Source: Methyloversatilis universalis EHg5 (GTDB lineage Bacteria; Pseudomonadota; Gammaproteobacteria; Burkholderiales; Rhodocyclaceae). Taken from it: DNA of 64,000 nucleotides. This document shows positions 17,912 through 26,162 of the stretch, in pieces (within the stretch, counting starts at the first letter, position 1; every line of letters begins with the position of its first letter). The DNA is taken from positions 427,241 to 491,240 of the forward strand of contig NZ_KB900539.1 in assembly GCF_000378945.1 (NCBI RefSeq), written 5' to 3'. The notes under the pieces were generated by a model. It searched no databases, was not told the origin of the DNA, and was given only the letters and a program-made list of their open reading frames with translations. The translations under genes and the position numbers were made by a program.

Positions 17912-19015
17912 TTATCGGTGATCGTGCGCCGCGTGGCGGCCCCGGCTTTCCTTCAGTTGCAAAGCCATCAGGTAGGGCAGCGCGAAATAGGGCCACAGCG
18001 CCGACGTGAGCCGGGTCAGGCCGCTGAAGTTGAAGAAGTGGCCGGCCCGCCAGGCGTCTGACACGGCCGACGGGTAGGGGTTGTCCGGCGCCAGATTGAC
18101 CAGGGCCACACCGGCCAGCAGCGCCAGCGCAGCGACGCCGAAGCGCAGCGACAGCGGCAGCCACAGCGCGACGCGCAGCGCCAGCGTGCCGGCCGCCAGT
18201 CCGGCCAGCGCGCCCGGCGTCATCCACAGCCAGGCGCCGCCGTCCGGCACCAGCACCGCGCCCGAACCGGCCTTCACCACCAGCGCGATGCCGAAGGTGC
18301 TGCCCAGCAGCCACAGACTGCGCGCCCGCATGGTGTGCCAGCCGATCACGCCCACGCTCACCATGGCGCACACGCAGGCGCCGATCTCGACCGCGCGGTA
18401 GCGCCGCTCGGTGAAATCGACCGGCGCCTCCAGCCCGAACAGGCCGCGCAGGTCGCCCAGGCCGAACAGCGGCGTGTCCGGGTCGATCTGCGCCAGCCAC
18501 CACAGGAACAGCAGCAGCAGCGCGAATTCGCCGATGTGGCCGCGCACGATGCGCCGCGTGCGCCAGCGCGCCAGCAGGCCGCCGTGGCCGAGCAGAGGCC
18601 CCCAGCGCAGGCCCAGCAGCGCGCCGAACGCGCCGCCGACGGTATTGGAGGCGACATCCAGATTGGACGGCACCCGGCTGGGCAGGAAGTGCTGCAGCAC
18701 TTCCATCGACACCGACAGCCCGCAGGACAGCAGCACCGCCGTGCCGAAGGCCGCCGCGCGGCGGTGGCCCGGGGTCAGCGCCGCCACCGCCAGGAAGCCG
18801 AGCGGCAGATAGCCCAGCGCGTTGGCGATCACGTCGAAGCGTGTCCAGTAGCGCGGCCAGGGGGCGAGCAAGAAGCCGAACAGGTCGCCGCCGGCGTCGC
18901 GCACCGGTCCCATCGGGTGCAGGCTGGCGTAGGCGATGAGCAGCGTCCACAGCAGCGCCAGATTGCGCGCGAGGTGGGTGGTGTGCGGCGAGGCCGGGCG
19001 GGGCGGTCGGGTCAT
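17912..19015 (-). CDS. VanZ family membrane protein
   Basis: 367 residues with multiple transmembrane segments. The N-terminal third has VanZ features: RNLALLWTLLIAYASLHP near 18-35, RFDVIANALGYLPLGFLAV near 60-78, and LQHFLPSRVPSNLDVASNTVGG near 107-128. The C-terminal half adds further hydrophobic helices and ends in a basic tail. I chose the ATG at 19015, which overlaps the upstream yqaA-like stop (ATGA). VanZ was named from teicoplanin resistance, but most family members have no known role. Confidence 0.85.
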   Translation of the reverse strand: MTRPPRPASPHTTHLARNLALLWTLLIAYASLHPMGPVRDAGGDLFGFLLAPWPRYWTRFDVIANALGYLPLGFLAVAALTPGHRRAAAFGTAVLLSCGLSVSMEVLQHFLPSRVPSNLDVASNTVGGAFGALLGLRWGPLLGHGGLLARWRTRRIVRGHIGEFALLLLFLWWLAQIDPDTPLFGLGDLRGLFGLEAPVDFTERRYRAVEIGACVCAMVSVGVIGWHTMRARSLWLLGSTFGIALVVKAGSGAVLVPDGGAWLWMTPGALAGLAAGTLALRVALWLPLSLRFGVAALALLAGVALVNLAPDNPYPSAVSDAWRAGHFFNFSGLTRLTSALWPYFALPYLMALQLKESRGRHAAHDHR

Positions 19016-19428
19016 GTCACGATGCCTGCGATGAGGGCATAGCGGGCGCCCTTGCCCAGCGCCATCATGAAGGCGCTGCGCAGCGGCGGCAGCCGCAGCC
19101 AGCCGGCGGCGATGCACAGCGCGTCGCCGATCAGCGGCACCCATGAGAGCAGCAGCGCCGGCGTACCGTGCCGCTGCAGCAGCGCCAGCCGGCCCGGCAG
19201 TTCCTTGCGCGGGATGAAGCGGCCCATCGCGTAGCTCACCATGCCGCCGGCGGTATTGCCGGCGGTGGCCAGCAGCAGCGCGGTATCGCGCTGTTCCGGG
19301 TGGGCGAGAAGCACCGCCAGCAGCACCGCTTCCGAACCGCCGGGCAGCACGGTCGCCGACAGGAAGCTGGCGGCCGCGAGCCCGGCCAGGCTGGCGTCGG
19401 CGCCCGGCATGAAGTCCATGCTCAGCAC
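19012..19428 (-). CDS. YqaA family (SNARE-associated/VTT-like) membrane protein
   Basis: 138-residue inner-membrane protein of the YqaA branch of the DedA superfamily. Motifs: FLSATVLPGGSEAVLLAVLL (about 22-41), TAGNTAGGMVSYAMGRFIP and WVPLIGDALCIAAGWLRLPP. An internal ATG at 19419 is an alternative start. It is divergent from ilvA; the 104-base gap between them must hold both promoters. DedA relatives act in phospholipid scrambling or membrane homeostasis; no specific role can be assigned. Confidence 0.85.
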   Translation of the reverse strand: MLSMDFMPGADASLAGLAAASFLSATVLPGGSEAVLLAVLLAHPEQRDTALLLATAGNTAGGMVSYAMGRFIPRKELPGRLALLQRHGTPALLLSWVPLIGDALCIAAGWLRLPPLRSAFMMALGKGARYALIAGIVT

Positions 19429-19532
19429 CGGCCGGCGACCGCCATTTGCCCACGGCGCGCGCGCGCTGCTAGGCTTGCAGGCTTGCGCAGCGGCCAGACC
19501 CGCGCCGCTGCGGGCCGCATTCCGTACCCATC

Positions 19533-21044
19533 ATGCAAACCGACTACCTCGAAAGAATCCTCAACGCGCAAGTGTACGACGTTGCGGTCGAAACGCCGCT
19601 GGACGCTGCGCCCAACCTGTCGCGGCGCATCGGCAATACCGTGCTGTTCAAGCGCGAGGACATGCAGCCGGTGTTTTCGTTCAAGCTGCGCGGCGCCTAC
19701 AACAAGATCGCCCAGCTGTCGGACGAAGCCCGCGCGCGCGGCGTCATCTGTGCGTCGGCCGGCAATCACGCCCAGGGCGTGGCGCTGTCGGCGGCCAAGG
19801 TGGGCTGTCGGGCGGTCATCGTGATGCCGACCACGACGCCGCGCATCAAGGTGGACGCGGTGGCGGCGCGCGGCGGCGAGGTGGTGCTGGCCGGCGAATC
19901 CTATGACGAGGCTTATGCGCACGCACGCAAGCTGGAGGCGGAACAGGGGCTCACCTTCGTGCACCCCTTCGACGATCCGGACGTGATTGCCGGCCAGGGC
20001 ACCATAGGCGTCGAAATCCTGCGCCAGCATCCGAAGCCGATCGACGCGGTGTTCTGCTGCGTCGGCGGTGGCGGTCTGATCGCCGGTGTCGCGGCCTATA
20101 TCAAGCGGCTGCGCCCGAACACCCGCATCATCGGCGTCGAGGCGTCGGACGCCGACGCGATGGCGCGTTCGCTGGCCGCCGGCAAGCGCATACAGCTAGA
20201 CAGCGTCGGGCTGTTCGCCGACGGCGCCGCGGTCAAGCTGGTGGGCGAGGAAACCTTCCGGCTCGCACAGCAGTACGTGGATGAAATGGTGCTGGTCGAT
20301 ACCGACGCCATCTGCGCCGCAATCAAGGACGTGTTCGAGGACACCCGCTCCATTCTGGAGCCGGCGGGCGCGCTGGCGGTGGCTGGCGCCAAGGCCTGGG
20401 CGGCGCGCAACAACGTGAAGGGCAAGACCCTGGTCGCGGTGGCCAGCGGCGCCAACATGAACTTCGACCGCCTGCGCTTCGTCGCGGAGCGCGCGGAGAT
20501 TGGCGAATCGCGCGAGGCGGTGCTGGCGGTGACGCTGCCGGAGCGTCCGGGCGCCTACCGCGAACTGGTGTCGCTGTTCGGTCGGCGCAACATCACCGAA
20601 CTGAACTACCGCTACAAGGACGCGAAGGAAGCGCATGCCTTCGTCGGCGTGCAGGTGTCCGGCCGTACCGAAGCGGCCGAACTGGTCGGCCATCTGGCGG
20701 CCAACGGCTATCCGGCGCTGGACCTGACCGACGACGAAATGGCCAAGCTGCACGTGCGCTACATGGTCGGCGGCCGCAGTCCGGACGTCGGCCATGAGCA
20801 GGTGTTCCGCTTCGAATTCCCGGAGCGCCCGGGCGCGCTGATGAAATTCCTCGATTCGATGAGCCGCGACTGGAACATCAGCCTGTTCCACTACCGCAAC
20901 CACGGTGCCGACTACGGCCGGGTGCTGGTGGGCATCCAGGTGCCGCCGGGCCATGCAGATGCGCTGCAGCGCTTCCTCGACACGCTGGGTTACGACTACA
21001 CCGAAGAAACCGCCAACCCGGCCTACAAGCTGTTCCTCGGATGA
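19533..21044 (+). CDS. ilvA: Threonine ammonia-lyase, biosynthetic
   Basis: PLP enzyme that deaminates threonine to 2-oxobutanoate, the first step of isoleucine synthesis. 503 residues, the long biosynthetic form. The catalytic PLP lysine is K51 in SFKLRGAYNK, the glycine loop is CVGGGGLIAGVAAYIK (about 173-188), and SAGNHAQGVA lies near 74-83. Two ACT-like regulatory domains (about 325-503) carry feedback inhibition by isoleucine: ERPGAYRELVSLFG and ERPGALMKFLDSM. It overlaps the next gene by 4 bases (ATGA). A direct repeat GGCTTGC lies upstream, around 19473 and 19481. Confidence 0.96.
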   Translation: MQTDYLERILNAQVYDVAVETPLDAAPNLSRRIGNTVLFKREDMQPVFSFKLRGAYNKIAQLSDEARARGVICASAGNHAQGVALSAAKVGCRAVIVMPTTTPRIKVDAVAARGGEVVLAGESYDEAYAHARKLEAEQGLTFVHPFDDPDVIAGQGTIGVEILRQHPKPIDAVFCCVGGGGLIAGVAAYIKRLRPNTRIIGVEASDADAMARSLAAGKRIQLDSVGLFADGAAVKLVGEETFRLAQQYVDEMVLVDTDAICAAIKDVFEDTRSILEPAGALAVAGAKAWAARNNVKGKTLVAVASGANMNFDRLRFVAERAEIGESREAVLAVTLPERPGAYRELVSLFGRRNITELNYRYKDAKEAHAFVGVQVSGRTEAAELVGHLAANGYPALDLTDDEMAKLHVRYMVGGRSPDVGHEQVFRFEFPERPGALMKFLDSMSRDWNISLFHYRNHGADYGRVLVGIQVPPGHADALQRFLDTLGYDYTEETANPAYKLFLG

Positions 21045-22030
21045 GGCGGGCCGCGGGCATGGTGCGGCGGCTGTCCGGCTGGCTGGCCGGCGCAACGGGA
21101 GTCATGGGCGTGCTGGTCTGCGCCGCGGCGCAGGCAGGGCCGCTGGCCTACATCACGAACCAGGGCTCGCACGAAGTGACGGTGGTCGATGTCGATGCCT
21201 CGGCCATCGTGGCCAGGCTGCCGGCCGGCAAGTCGCCGGCCGGTGTCTGGGTCAGCGAAGCGGCGGGCCGCGCCTTCATCAGCAGCCCGGACAGCGCCAG
21301 CGTCACCGCCATCGATCTCGCCACCCGCACCGTGGCTGGTGAGATGAAGGCCGGTCGCAGCCCGGTCGGCATCACCGTCACGCCGGACGGGCGCCGCGTG
21401 CTGGTGGCCGACTGGTTCTCGCACCGGGTACTGGTGTTCGACGCTGCCCGCCTCGCCGCGCTGGGCGAGATCGAGGTCGGCAATGCGCCGGCCGGTCTGG
21501 TGGCCGCACCGGACAGCCGTACCGTCTATGTCGCCAACCGGGATGACAACGCGGTCGGCGTGCTGGACCTTCAAACGATGAAGCAGACCGCGTCGATCGC
21601 GGTTGGCAGCCATCCGTTCGCGCTCGAACTGTCGGCCGACGGCCGCACGCTGTATGCGCTCAATGTGTGGAGCGACGACGTGAGCGTGGTCGATACCGCG
21701 CAGGCACGCGTGGTCGCGACGCTGCCGGTGGGCAAGGCGCCGTACGGCATCGCCTTTTCGGAAGACGGTGCGCGCGCCTATGTCACCAACCAGAAGGGCG
21801 ACAGCGTGTCGGTGATCGATACCGCCGCACGCCGCGTCATCGCGACCTGGCCATCGGTCGTTTATCCCGAGGGCGTGGCGGTGGCCGGCGATAAACTGCT
21901 GGTCGTGAGCTGGATGGACGATCTGGTCGGCGTGTACGACGCGCGGACCGGGCAGTCGCTGGGCAGCATCGAACTCGGGCGCAATCCGCGCGGATTCGGT
22001 CGCTTCATCCACCGGCCGGCAGCCCGTTGA
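21041..22030 (+). CDS. Exported YVTN-type beta-propeller protein
   Basis: 329 residues with a signal peptide (about 1-36, ending AAAQA). The rest is a seven-bladed propeller of YNCV/YVTN repeats, seen in AYITNQGSHEVTVVDVDA, AGRAFISSPDSASVTAIDLA, VYVANRDDNAVGVLDL and AYVTNQKGDSVSVIDTA. It is periplasmic and of unknown ligand. Such proteins occur beside PQQ-dependent dehydrogenases, but none is in the window. The ATGA overlap with ilvA suggests co-transcription, which is not obviously functional. Confidence 0.85.
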   Translation: MRRAAGMVRRLSGWLAGATGVMGVLVCAAAQAGPLAYITNQGSHEVTVVDVDASAIVARLPAGKSPAGVWVSEAAGRAFISSPDSASVTAIDLATRTVAGEMKAGRSPVGITVTPDGRRVLVADWFSHRVLVFDAARLAALGEIEVGNAPAGLVAAPDSRTVYVANRDDNAVGVLDLQTMKQTASIAVGSHPFALELSADGRTLYALNVWSDDVSVVDTAQARVVATLPVGKAPYGIAFSEDGARAYVTNQKGDSVSVIDTAARRVIATWPSVVYPEGVAVAGDKLLVVSWMDDLVGVYDARTGQSLGSIELGRNPRGFGRFIHRPAAR

Positions 22031-22118
22031 TCGGGCTCGCCGTTGCCGCTATCGTTTCAAGCCTTTTCAATTTCCGGGCGGTTCGCCGCACCATTCTGAC
22101 AACGAGGAGAGTCACCCC

Positions 22119-22646
22119 ATGCGTTTTGTTTCGGCGTTCATCATGATGCTGGCCGCGTCGCTGGCCGCATCGGTCGCCCATGCTCACGGCCCCACGCGCC
22201 AGAAGGCTTTCGAAACCGTCACCATCAAGGCCAGCCCGGACGCGGTGTGGGCCAAGGTGAGCGACTTCACCCAGCTGCAGGGCTGGCATCCGGCGGTGGA
22301 AAGCAGCACGGCCACCAATGGCAGCAATGCCGGTTCGGTGCGTACGCTGAAGCTCAAGGGTGGCGGCGAGCTGGTCGAGACGCTGGAAGCCATCGACCCG
22401 GCAGCGAAGAAGTTCTCCTACCGTGCCAAGGACGGCGGTGCGCTGCCGGTGACCAACTACAGTTCCAACCTCACGGTGAAGGCCGGCGACGGCGGCACCT
22501 CGGTGGTCGAATGGCGCGGCGCCTTCTACCGCAAGTACATGAACAACGATCCCCCGAAGGGTGAGGACGACGAAGCCGCGCTGACCGCGGTGTCCGGCGT
22601 GTACAAGAGCGGTCTGGAAAACCTGAAGAAAATCATGGAGAAGTAA
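22119..22646 (+). CDS. Exported SRPBCC (START/Bet v1-like) protein
   Basis: 175 residues with a signal peptide ending AHA near residue 25. The mature domain follows the SRPBCC pattern: TIKASPDAVWAKVSDFTQLQGWHPAVESS at the N-terminus, a central beta sheet, and the C-terminal helix VYKSGLENLKKIMEK. The fold binds hydrophobic ligands, though the ligand here is unknown. A GAGGAG motif precedes the ATG. It follows the beta-propeller by 88 bases, so the pair could be one periplasmic module, and it ends at a strong terminator. Confidence 0.85.
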   Translation: MRFVSAFIMMLAASLAASVAHAHGPTRQKAFETVTIKASPDAVWAKVSDFTQLQGWHPAVESSTATNGSNAGSVRTLKLKGGGELVETLEAIDPAAKKFSYRAKDGGALPVTNYSSNLTVKAGDGGTSVVEWRGAFYRKYMNNDPPKGEDDEAALTAVSGVYKSGLENLKKIMEK

Positions 22647-22663
22647 GCCGTCTCTCCATGACG

Positions 22664-22694
22664 AAAAGCCGGGCCCGGTGGCCCGGCTTTTTTT
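22664..22694. terminator. Strong intrinsic terminator after the SRPBCC gene
   Basis: Inverted repeat AAAAGCCGGGC / GCCCGGCTTTT (22664-22674 and 22681-22691) with a 6-base loop and a T-run through 22694. The A-run on the left side lets it also serve the convergent minus-strand gene that ends at 22718. Confidence 0.85.
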
Positions 22695-22717
22695 CGCCGT
22701 TGTCCGGTGTGTGCGCC

Positions 22718-23227
22718 TCAGGGGAAGACCGGAATGTCCGGATCGGCGCCGTGCGACATCGCCAGCGGGTGCAGGCTGCGCACCCGTTCGGTGATTTCTT
22801 CGAGGCGGGCGCGCGGCAGGTCCAGCATGACCAGCATCTGCCCCTGCTCTATCGCCTGGGCGAACGCCTTCAGATGCGAATTGGCCGCGGTCAGCCCCAC
22901 CATGCCGCCCACCCAGGCGCCGGCACCGGCGCCACCCAGGCCGGACGCAAGCAGCACGCCGCCGGCGATCATCGCCGCACCCGGCGACAGTGCCAGCCCG
23001 ATCAGGCCACCCAGTATGCCCACGCCGCCACCCAGCGCCAGTCCGCGCTGCGCTGCCGGCGAGAAGTCCGACTTCTGCAGCATGCTGGCTTCCGGCAGTT
23101 CATCCAGCGCCGTACCGCGCCGCGCGAGGACGTGGATGTGTCGTTCGGGGATGCGCGCGACCAGCATGTCATTGACGATGGTGCGCGCGGTGTCGATGCC
23201 GGGTACCAGGAAATAGATGCGCTTCAT
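22718..23227 (-). CDS. Glycine-zipper membrane protein, DUF1269-like
   Basis: 169 residues from the ATG at 23227, chosen because GGAGG lies 6 bases upstream (MKRIYFLVPGIDTARTIV). A short alpha/beta start, probably dimerising, is followed by two Gly/Ala-rich membrane segments (about 63-120, ALGGGVGILGGLIGLALSPG and AGGVLLASGLGGAGAGAW) and a soluble C-terminus with QGQMLVMLDLPRARLEEI. Similar proteins are annotated as DUF1269 or general-stress membrane proteins. Function unknown. Confidence 0.65.
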   Translation of the reverse strand: MKRIYFLVPGIDTARTIVNDMLVARIPERHIHVLARRGTALDELPEASMLQKSDFSPAAQRGLALGGGVGILGGLIGLALSPGAAMIAGGVLLASGLGGAGAGAWVGGMVGLTAANSHLKAFAQAIEQGQMLVMLDLPRARLEEITERVRSLHPLAMSHGADPDIPVFP

Positions 23228-23339
23228 GACGTCCTCCTTCATGCAGGGCCTTGCAGGCGCGCACCCCGGGTACGGCAGGCGCGCGATCAGGTCGGGACTG
23301 CTTCCAGCATAGACCGCCTGCGCATGCCTGCCCGGCGCT

Positions 23340-23924
23340 TCAGCGGCGGGACGTGAAGACGTCTGCTTCGGTCACGATCCAGTCCATCGGCAGGTCATGC
23401 GGCTGCGGCTGCAGGTCGTCCAGCCGGCCGTCCTCGATGGCCACGCCGACCGCCACCGGCGTCGGCACGAGGGCGGCCAGCGTGCGGTCATAGTGGCCCG
23501 CGCCATAGCCCAGCCGGTAGCCCCGGCCGTCAAAGCCGTTGCAGGGGATGAGCAGCAGCGCCGGCACCACCGCTTCGCCGTCGGCCGGGTAGGGGATGCC
23601 GTAGCGGTCGGTCGCCATCACGGTGTCCGGCGCCCAGCGGCGGAAGGTCATGGGCTGGCCCTTTTCGCCCACCACCGGCAGCGCGGCCCAGCGCGCCGGG
23701 TCGGCGGCCAGCCAGCGGCGCATCAGCGGCAGCGCGTCGAATTCGCCGCGGTAGGGCCAGGTGAAGCCGACCGAAACCGGCCCGAGCTGCGCCAGCAGCG
23801 CCTCGACCCGGGTTTCCAGTGCGGCATGTAGCGGCGCAAGCGTGGCGGCATCCATGGCCTGCCGGCGGCCGACCAGTTCGAGGCGCAGCGCCTTGCGGCG
23901 CGCGCGATCGTCGGGAACATTCAT
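23340..23924 (-). CDS. fau: 5-formyltetrahydrofolate cyclo-ligase
   Basis: Converts 5-formyl-THF to 5,10-methenyl-THF with ATP. 194 residues. The diagnostic C-terminal motif GFDGRGYRLGYGAGHYDRTL is at about 129-148, and the basic N-terminus ARRKALRLELVGRRQAM is typical. In many proteobacteria this gene follows the 6S RNA gene; here 6S RNA is at about 48 kb instead. It is divergent from slt across 42 bases. Confidence 0.93.
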   Translation of the reverse strand: MNVPDDRARRKALRLELVGRRQAMDAATLAPLHAALETRVEALLAQLGPVSVGFTWPYRGEFDALPLMRRWLAADPARWAALPVVGEKGQPMTFRRWAPDTVMATDRYGIPYPADGEAVVPALLLIPCNGFDGRGYRLGYGAGHYDRTLAALVPTPVAVGVAIEDGRLDDLQPQPHDLPMDWIVTEADVFTSRR

Positions 23925-23966
23925 CTGCGAGAGGTATCATTCGTGCACACCCGGAAACACTAGCAG

Positions 23967-25919
23967 ATGGCCATACGAATCCCGCTTTTCCCGCTGCGCG
24001 CGCTGCTGTTGGGCGCCAGCCTGCTCCTCCCGGCTGCCGCCTCCGCCCAGGATGCCGCCTTTCTCGCCGCGCGCGACGCCTTTGCCGCCGGTAACCGCCA
24101 GCTCTTCGAACGCCATGCCGCCGGTTTGCAGTCGCATACGCTCGCCGCGTATGTCGAGTACTACCGGCTGAAGATGGATCTGGAGCGGACCTCGCCCGAT
24201 ACCGTCGCCATCTTCCTGGAGCGCAATGCCGACACCGTGATCGCGCAGCGGCTGCGCAGCGACTGGCTGCGCCTGCTGGCGAAGAACGAACAGTGGAGCA
24301 GCTACCGTACCGAGTACGCGAAGCTGCCGGCCAAGAACCCGACGCCCGAAAATGATCTGCGCTGCCACGCGGCGCGGGCGCTGCAGGTTCTGGGCGACCC
24401 GGCCGCCGCCACCGAAGCGCGTGCGCTGTGGGACACCTTGGACGATGCGCCGTCGGCCTGCACGCAGGTCTTCGCCGCGCTGTTCGATGCCGGTCGCCTG
24501 AGCGAGGACGATGTGTGGGCACGCGCCCGCCGCCAGATGGAAGCCAAGCGGCCGGGGCAGGCGGGCGCACTGCTGGATCTGCTGCCCGAGGCCAGCCGCC
24601 CGGGCCGGGTGCTGGATGACATCGTCGCCAGTCCGACCCGCTGGCTGGACCGCCAGCCGGCCAATTTCTCGATCACCCGTCGCGGCCGCGAACTGGCGCT
24701 GATGGCCATCGCCCGGCTTGCACGCAGCGACGTACGGGCCGCCGAGCGCGCGCTGGAAGTGATTGCCGCGCGCCTGAGCCCGCGCGAGCGCGGCTATGCC
24801 TTCGGCCAGCTCGGCTGGCAGGGCGGCATGCAGCACGACCCGCGTGCGCTGCAGTGGTGCCGTTCGGCCGACGACGATCTGTCCGGCGATGAAGTGTTCG
24901 GCTGGTGCACCCGCGCCGCGCTGCGCGCCGGCAACTGGAAGGCGGTGCGTGACTTCACCGGCCGCATGCCGGAAGCGCTGGCCGACCGGCCGGAGTGGAT
25001 CTACTGGAACGGCCGCGCCCGCTCGGCGACCGGGCATGTGGACCAGGCGCGCGAACAGTACCGCCGCATCGCCGACCAGCCGCAGTTCTACGGCCTGCTG
25101 GCGCGCGAGGAACTGGGCCAGCAGGCGGCGCTGCCGCCGGCCGCGGCCGAGCCGACGCCGGAAGACATCCGGCGCGCAGAACTGATGCCGCCGATACAGC
25201 GGGCGCTCAAGCTGTTCGCGCTCGATCTGCGCACCGAGGCGCTGCGCGAATGGAACTGGGCCATCCGCGAAGCGGACGACCGCACGCTGCTCGCGGTCGC
25301 CCATCTGGCGGTGAACAAGCAGCTGTGGGACCGCGCGATCGCCACCGCGGACCGCACCGTGGCTGAGCACGATTACGCCTTGCGCTACATCGCGCCGATG
25401 CGCTCGGCGGTCGAACCGCACGTGAATGCCCGCGCCCTCGATCTGACCTGGGTGTATGGCCTGATGCGGCAGGAAAGCCGCTTCGTCATGAACGCGAAGT
25501 CCTCTGCCGGTGCTCAGGGGCTGATGCAGGTGATGCCGGCCACCGCCAAGTGGGTTGCGAAGAAGATCGGCATGAACGGCTATCACCCGTCGCAGATCGC
25601 CGATACCGACACCAATCTGCGGCTGGGTACCAGCTATATGCGGCTGGTGCTGGACAGCCTGGACGACCACCCGGTGCTGGCCAGCGCCGGCTACAACGCC
25701 GGCCCGGGCCGCGCCAAAAAATGGCGCGCGGCACGACCGCTCGAAGGCGCCATCTATGCCGAAACCATCCCCTTCACCGAAACCCGCGACTACGTGAAGA
25801 AGGTGATGACCAATGCGGTGATGTACAGCCTGGTGTTCGGCCTGAAAGAGCCTGGCCTCAAGCAACGTCTCGGCACCATACAGCCGGGCGCCGGTCCGTC
25901 GCCGGACGACCCGATCTGA
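23967..25919 (+). CDS. slt: Soluble lytic murein transglycosylase
   Basis: Cleaves the glycan chain of peptidoglycan to 1,6-anhydro-muropeptides in the periplasm. 650 residues: signal peptide (1-27, ending ASA), a long superhelical ring of alpha-hairpins (about 30-450), and a C-terminal SLT catalytic domain. The catalytic Glu is in YGLMRQESRF (about 496-505), followed by SSAGAQGLMQVMPATA and SAGYNAGPGRAKKW. Length and order match the Slt70 family. Confidence 0.95.
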   Translation: MAIRIPLFPLRALLLGASLLLPAAASAQDAAFLAARDAFAAGNRQLFERHAAGLQSHTLAAYVEYYRLKMDLERTSPDTVAIFLERNADTVIAQRLRSDWLRLLAKNEQWSSYRTEYAKLPAKNPTPENDLRCHAARALQVLGDPAAATEARALWDTLDDAPSACTQVFAALFDAGRLSEDDVWARARRQMEAKRPGQAGALLDLLPEASRPGRVLDDIVASPTRWLDRQPANFSITRRGRELALMAIARLARSDVRAAERALEVIAARLSPRERGYAFGQLGWQGGMQHDPRALQWCRSADDDLSGDEVFGWCTRAALRAGNWKAVRDFTGRMPEALADRPEWIYWNGRARSATGHVDQAREQYRRIADQPQFYGLLAREELGQQAALPPAAAEPTPEDIRRAELMPPIQRALKLFALDLRTEALREWNWAIREADDRTLLAVAHLAVNKQLWDRAIATADRTVAEHDYALRYIAPMRSAVEPHVNARALDLTWVYGLMRQESRFVMNAKSSAGAQGLMQVMPATAKWVAKKIGMNGYHPSQIADTDTNLRLGTSYMRLVLDSLDDHPVLASAGYNAGPGRAKKWRAARPLEGAIYAETIPFTETRDYVKKVMTNAVMYSLVFGLKEPGLKQRLGTIQPGAGPSPDDPI

Positions 25920-26052
25920 TCTGTCGCACCACTGAGTCCGCCCACCGGCACTGATCGGCTGGCTTTCGCTTTGGCCGGTCGGGCGGATGACCGGTTTCCA
26001 TTCCTGTAGCGCCATCCCTCGACGGCAAGCCGTTTCCGGAACGCCGTCGCCT

Positions 26053-26068
26053 TGGTACGGAGTTTGCG
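26053..26068 (+). promoter_or_regulatory. Candidate sigma-54 promoter before the nickel/cobalt operon
   Basis: TGGTACGGAGTTTGCG has the GG-N10-GC spacing of -24/-12 promoters and differs from the TGGCACG-N4-TTGCW consensus at two positions. Start site would be near 26079, giving a leader of about 85 bases before the GTG at 26163. Not proven; it is overlapped by the dyad at 26067-26095. Confidence 0.4.
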
Positions 26069-26095
26069 TAAGAAGAAATAAAAAATTTTCTTACG
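26067..26095. promoter_or_regulatory. Perfect inverted repeat, candidate metal-regulator operator
   Basis: Arms CGTAAGAA (26067-26074) and TTCTTACG (26088-26095) are separated by 13 A/T-rich bases, so the half-sites are 21 bases (two turns) apart. NikR-type operators have a similar two-turn layout but different letters (GTATGA-N16-TCATAC). It sits over the putative -12 element and start site, a repressor-like position. Confidence 0.5.
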
Positions 26096-26162
26096 ATCAA
26101 CATCCAGTCTGTGGCCTCGCTTTGCTGCGGGAGCCCCGGATGACAACAAGGGAGACCAGGCA

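Noticed and set aside
26067-26095. Canonical NikR operator
   Set aside because: The spacing fits, but the half-sites are not GTATGA/TCATAC, so I report only a dyad of unknown regulator.
25920-26162. Cobalamin or nickel/cobalt riboswitch before the metal-uptake operon
   Set aside because: I looked for a B12-box (GCCACTG context) and for a NiCo riboswitch core and found neither. The 243-base gap holds the sigma-54-like element and the dyad instead.
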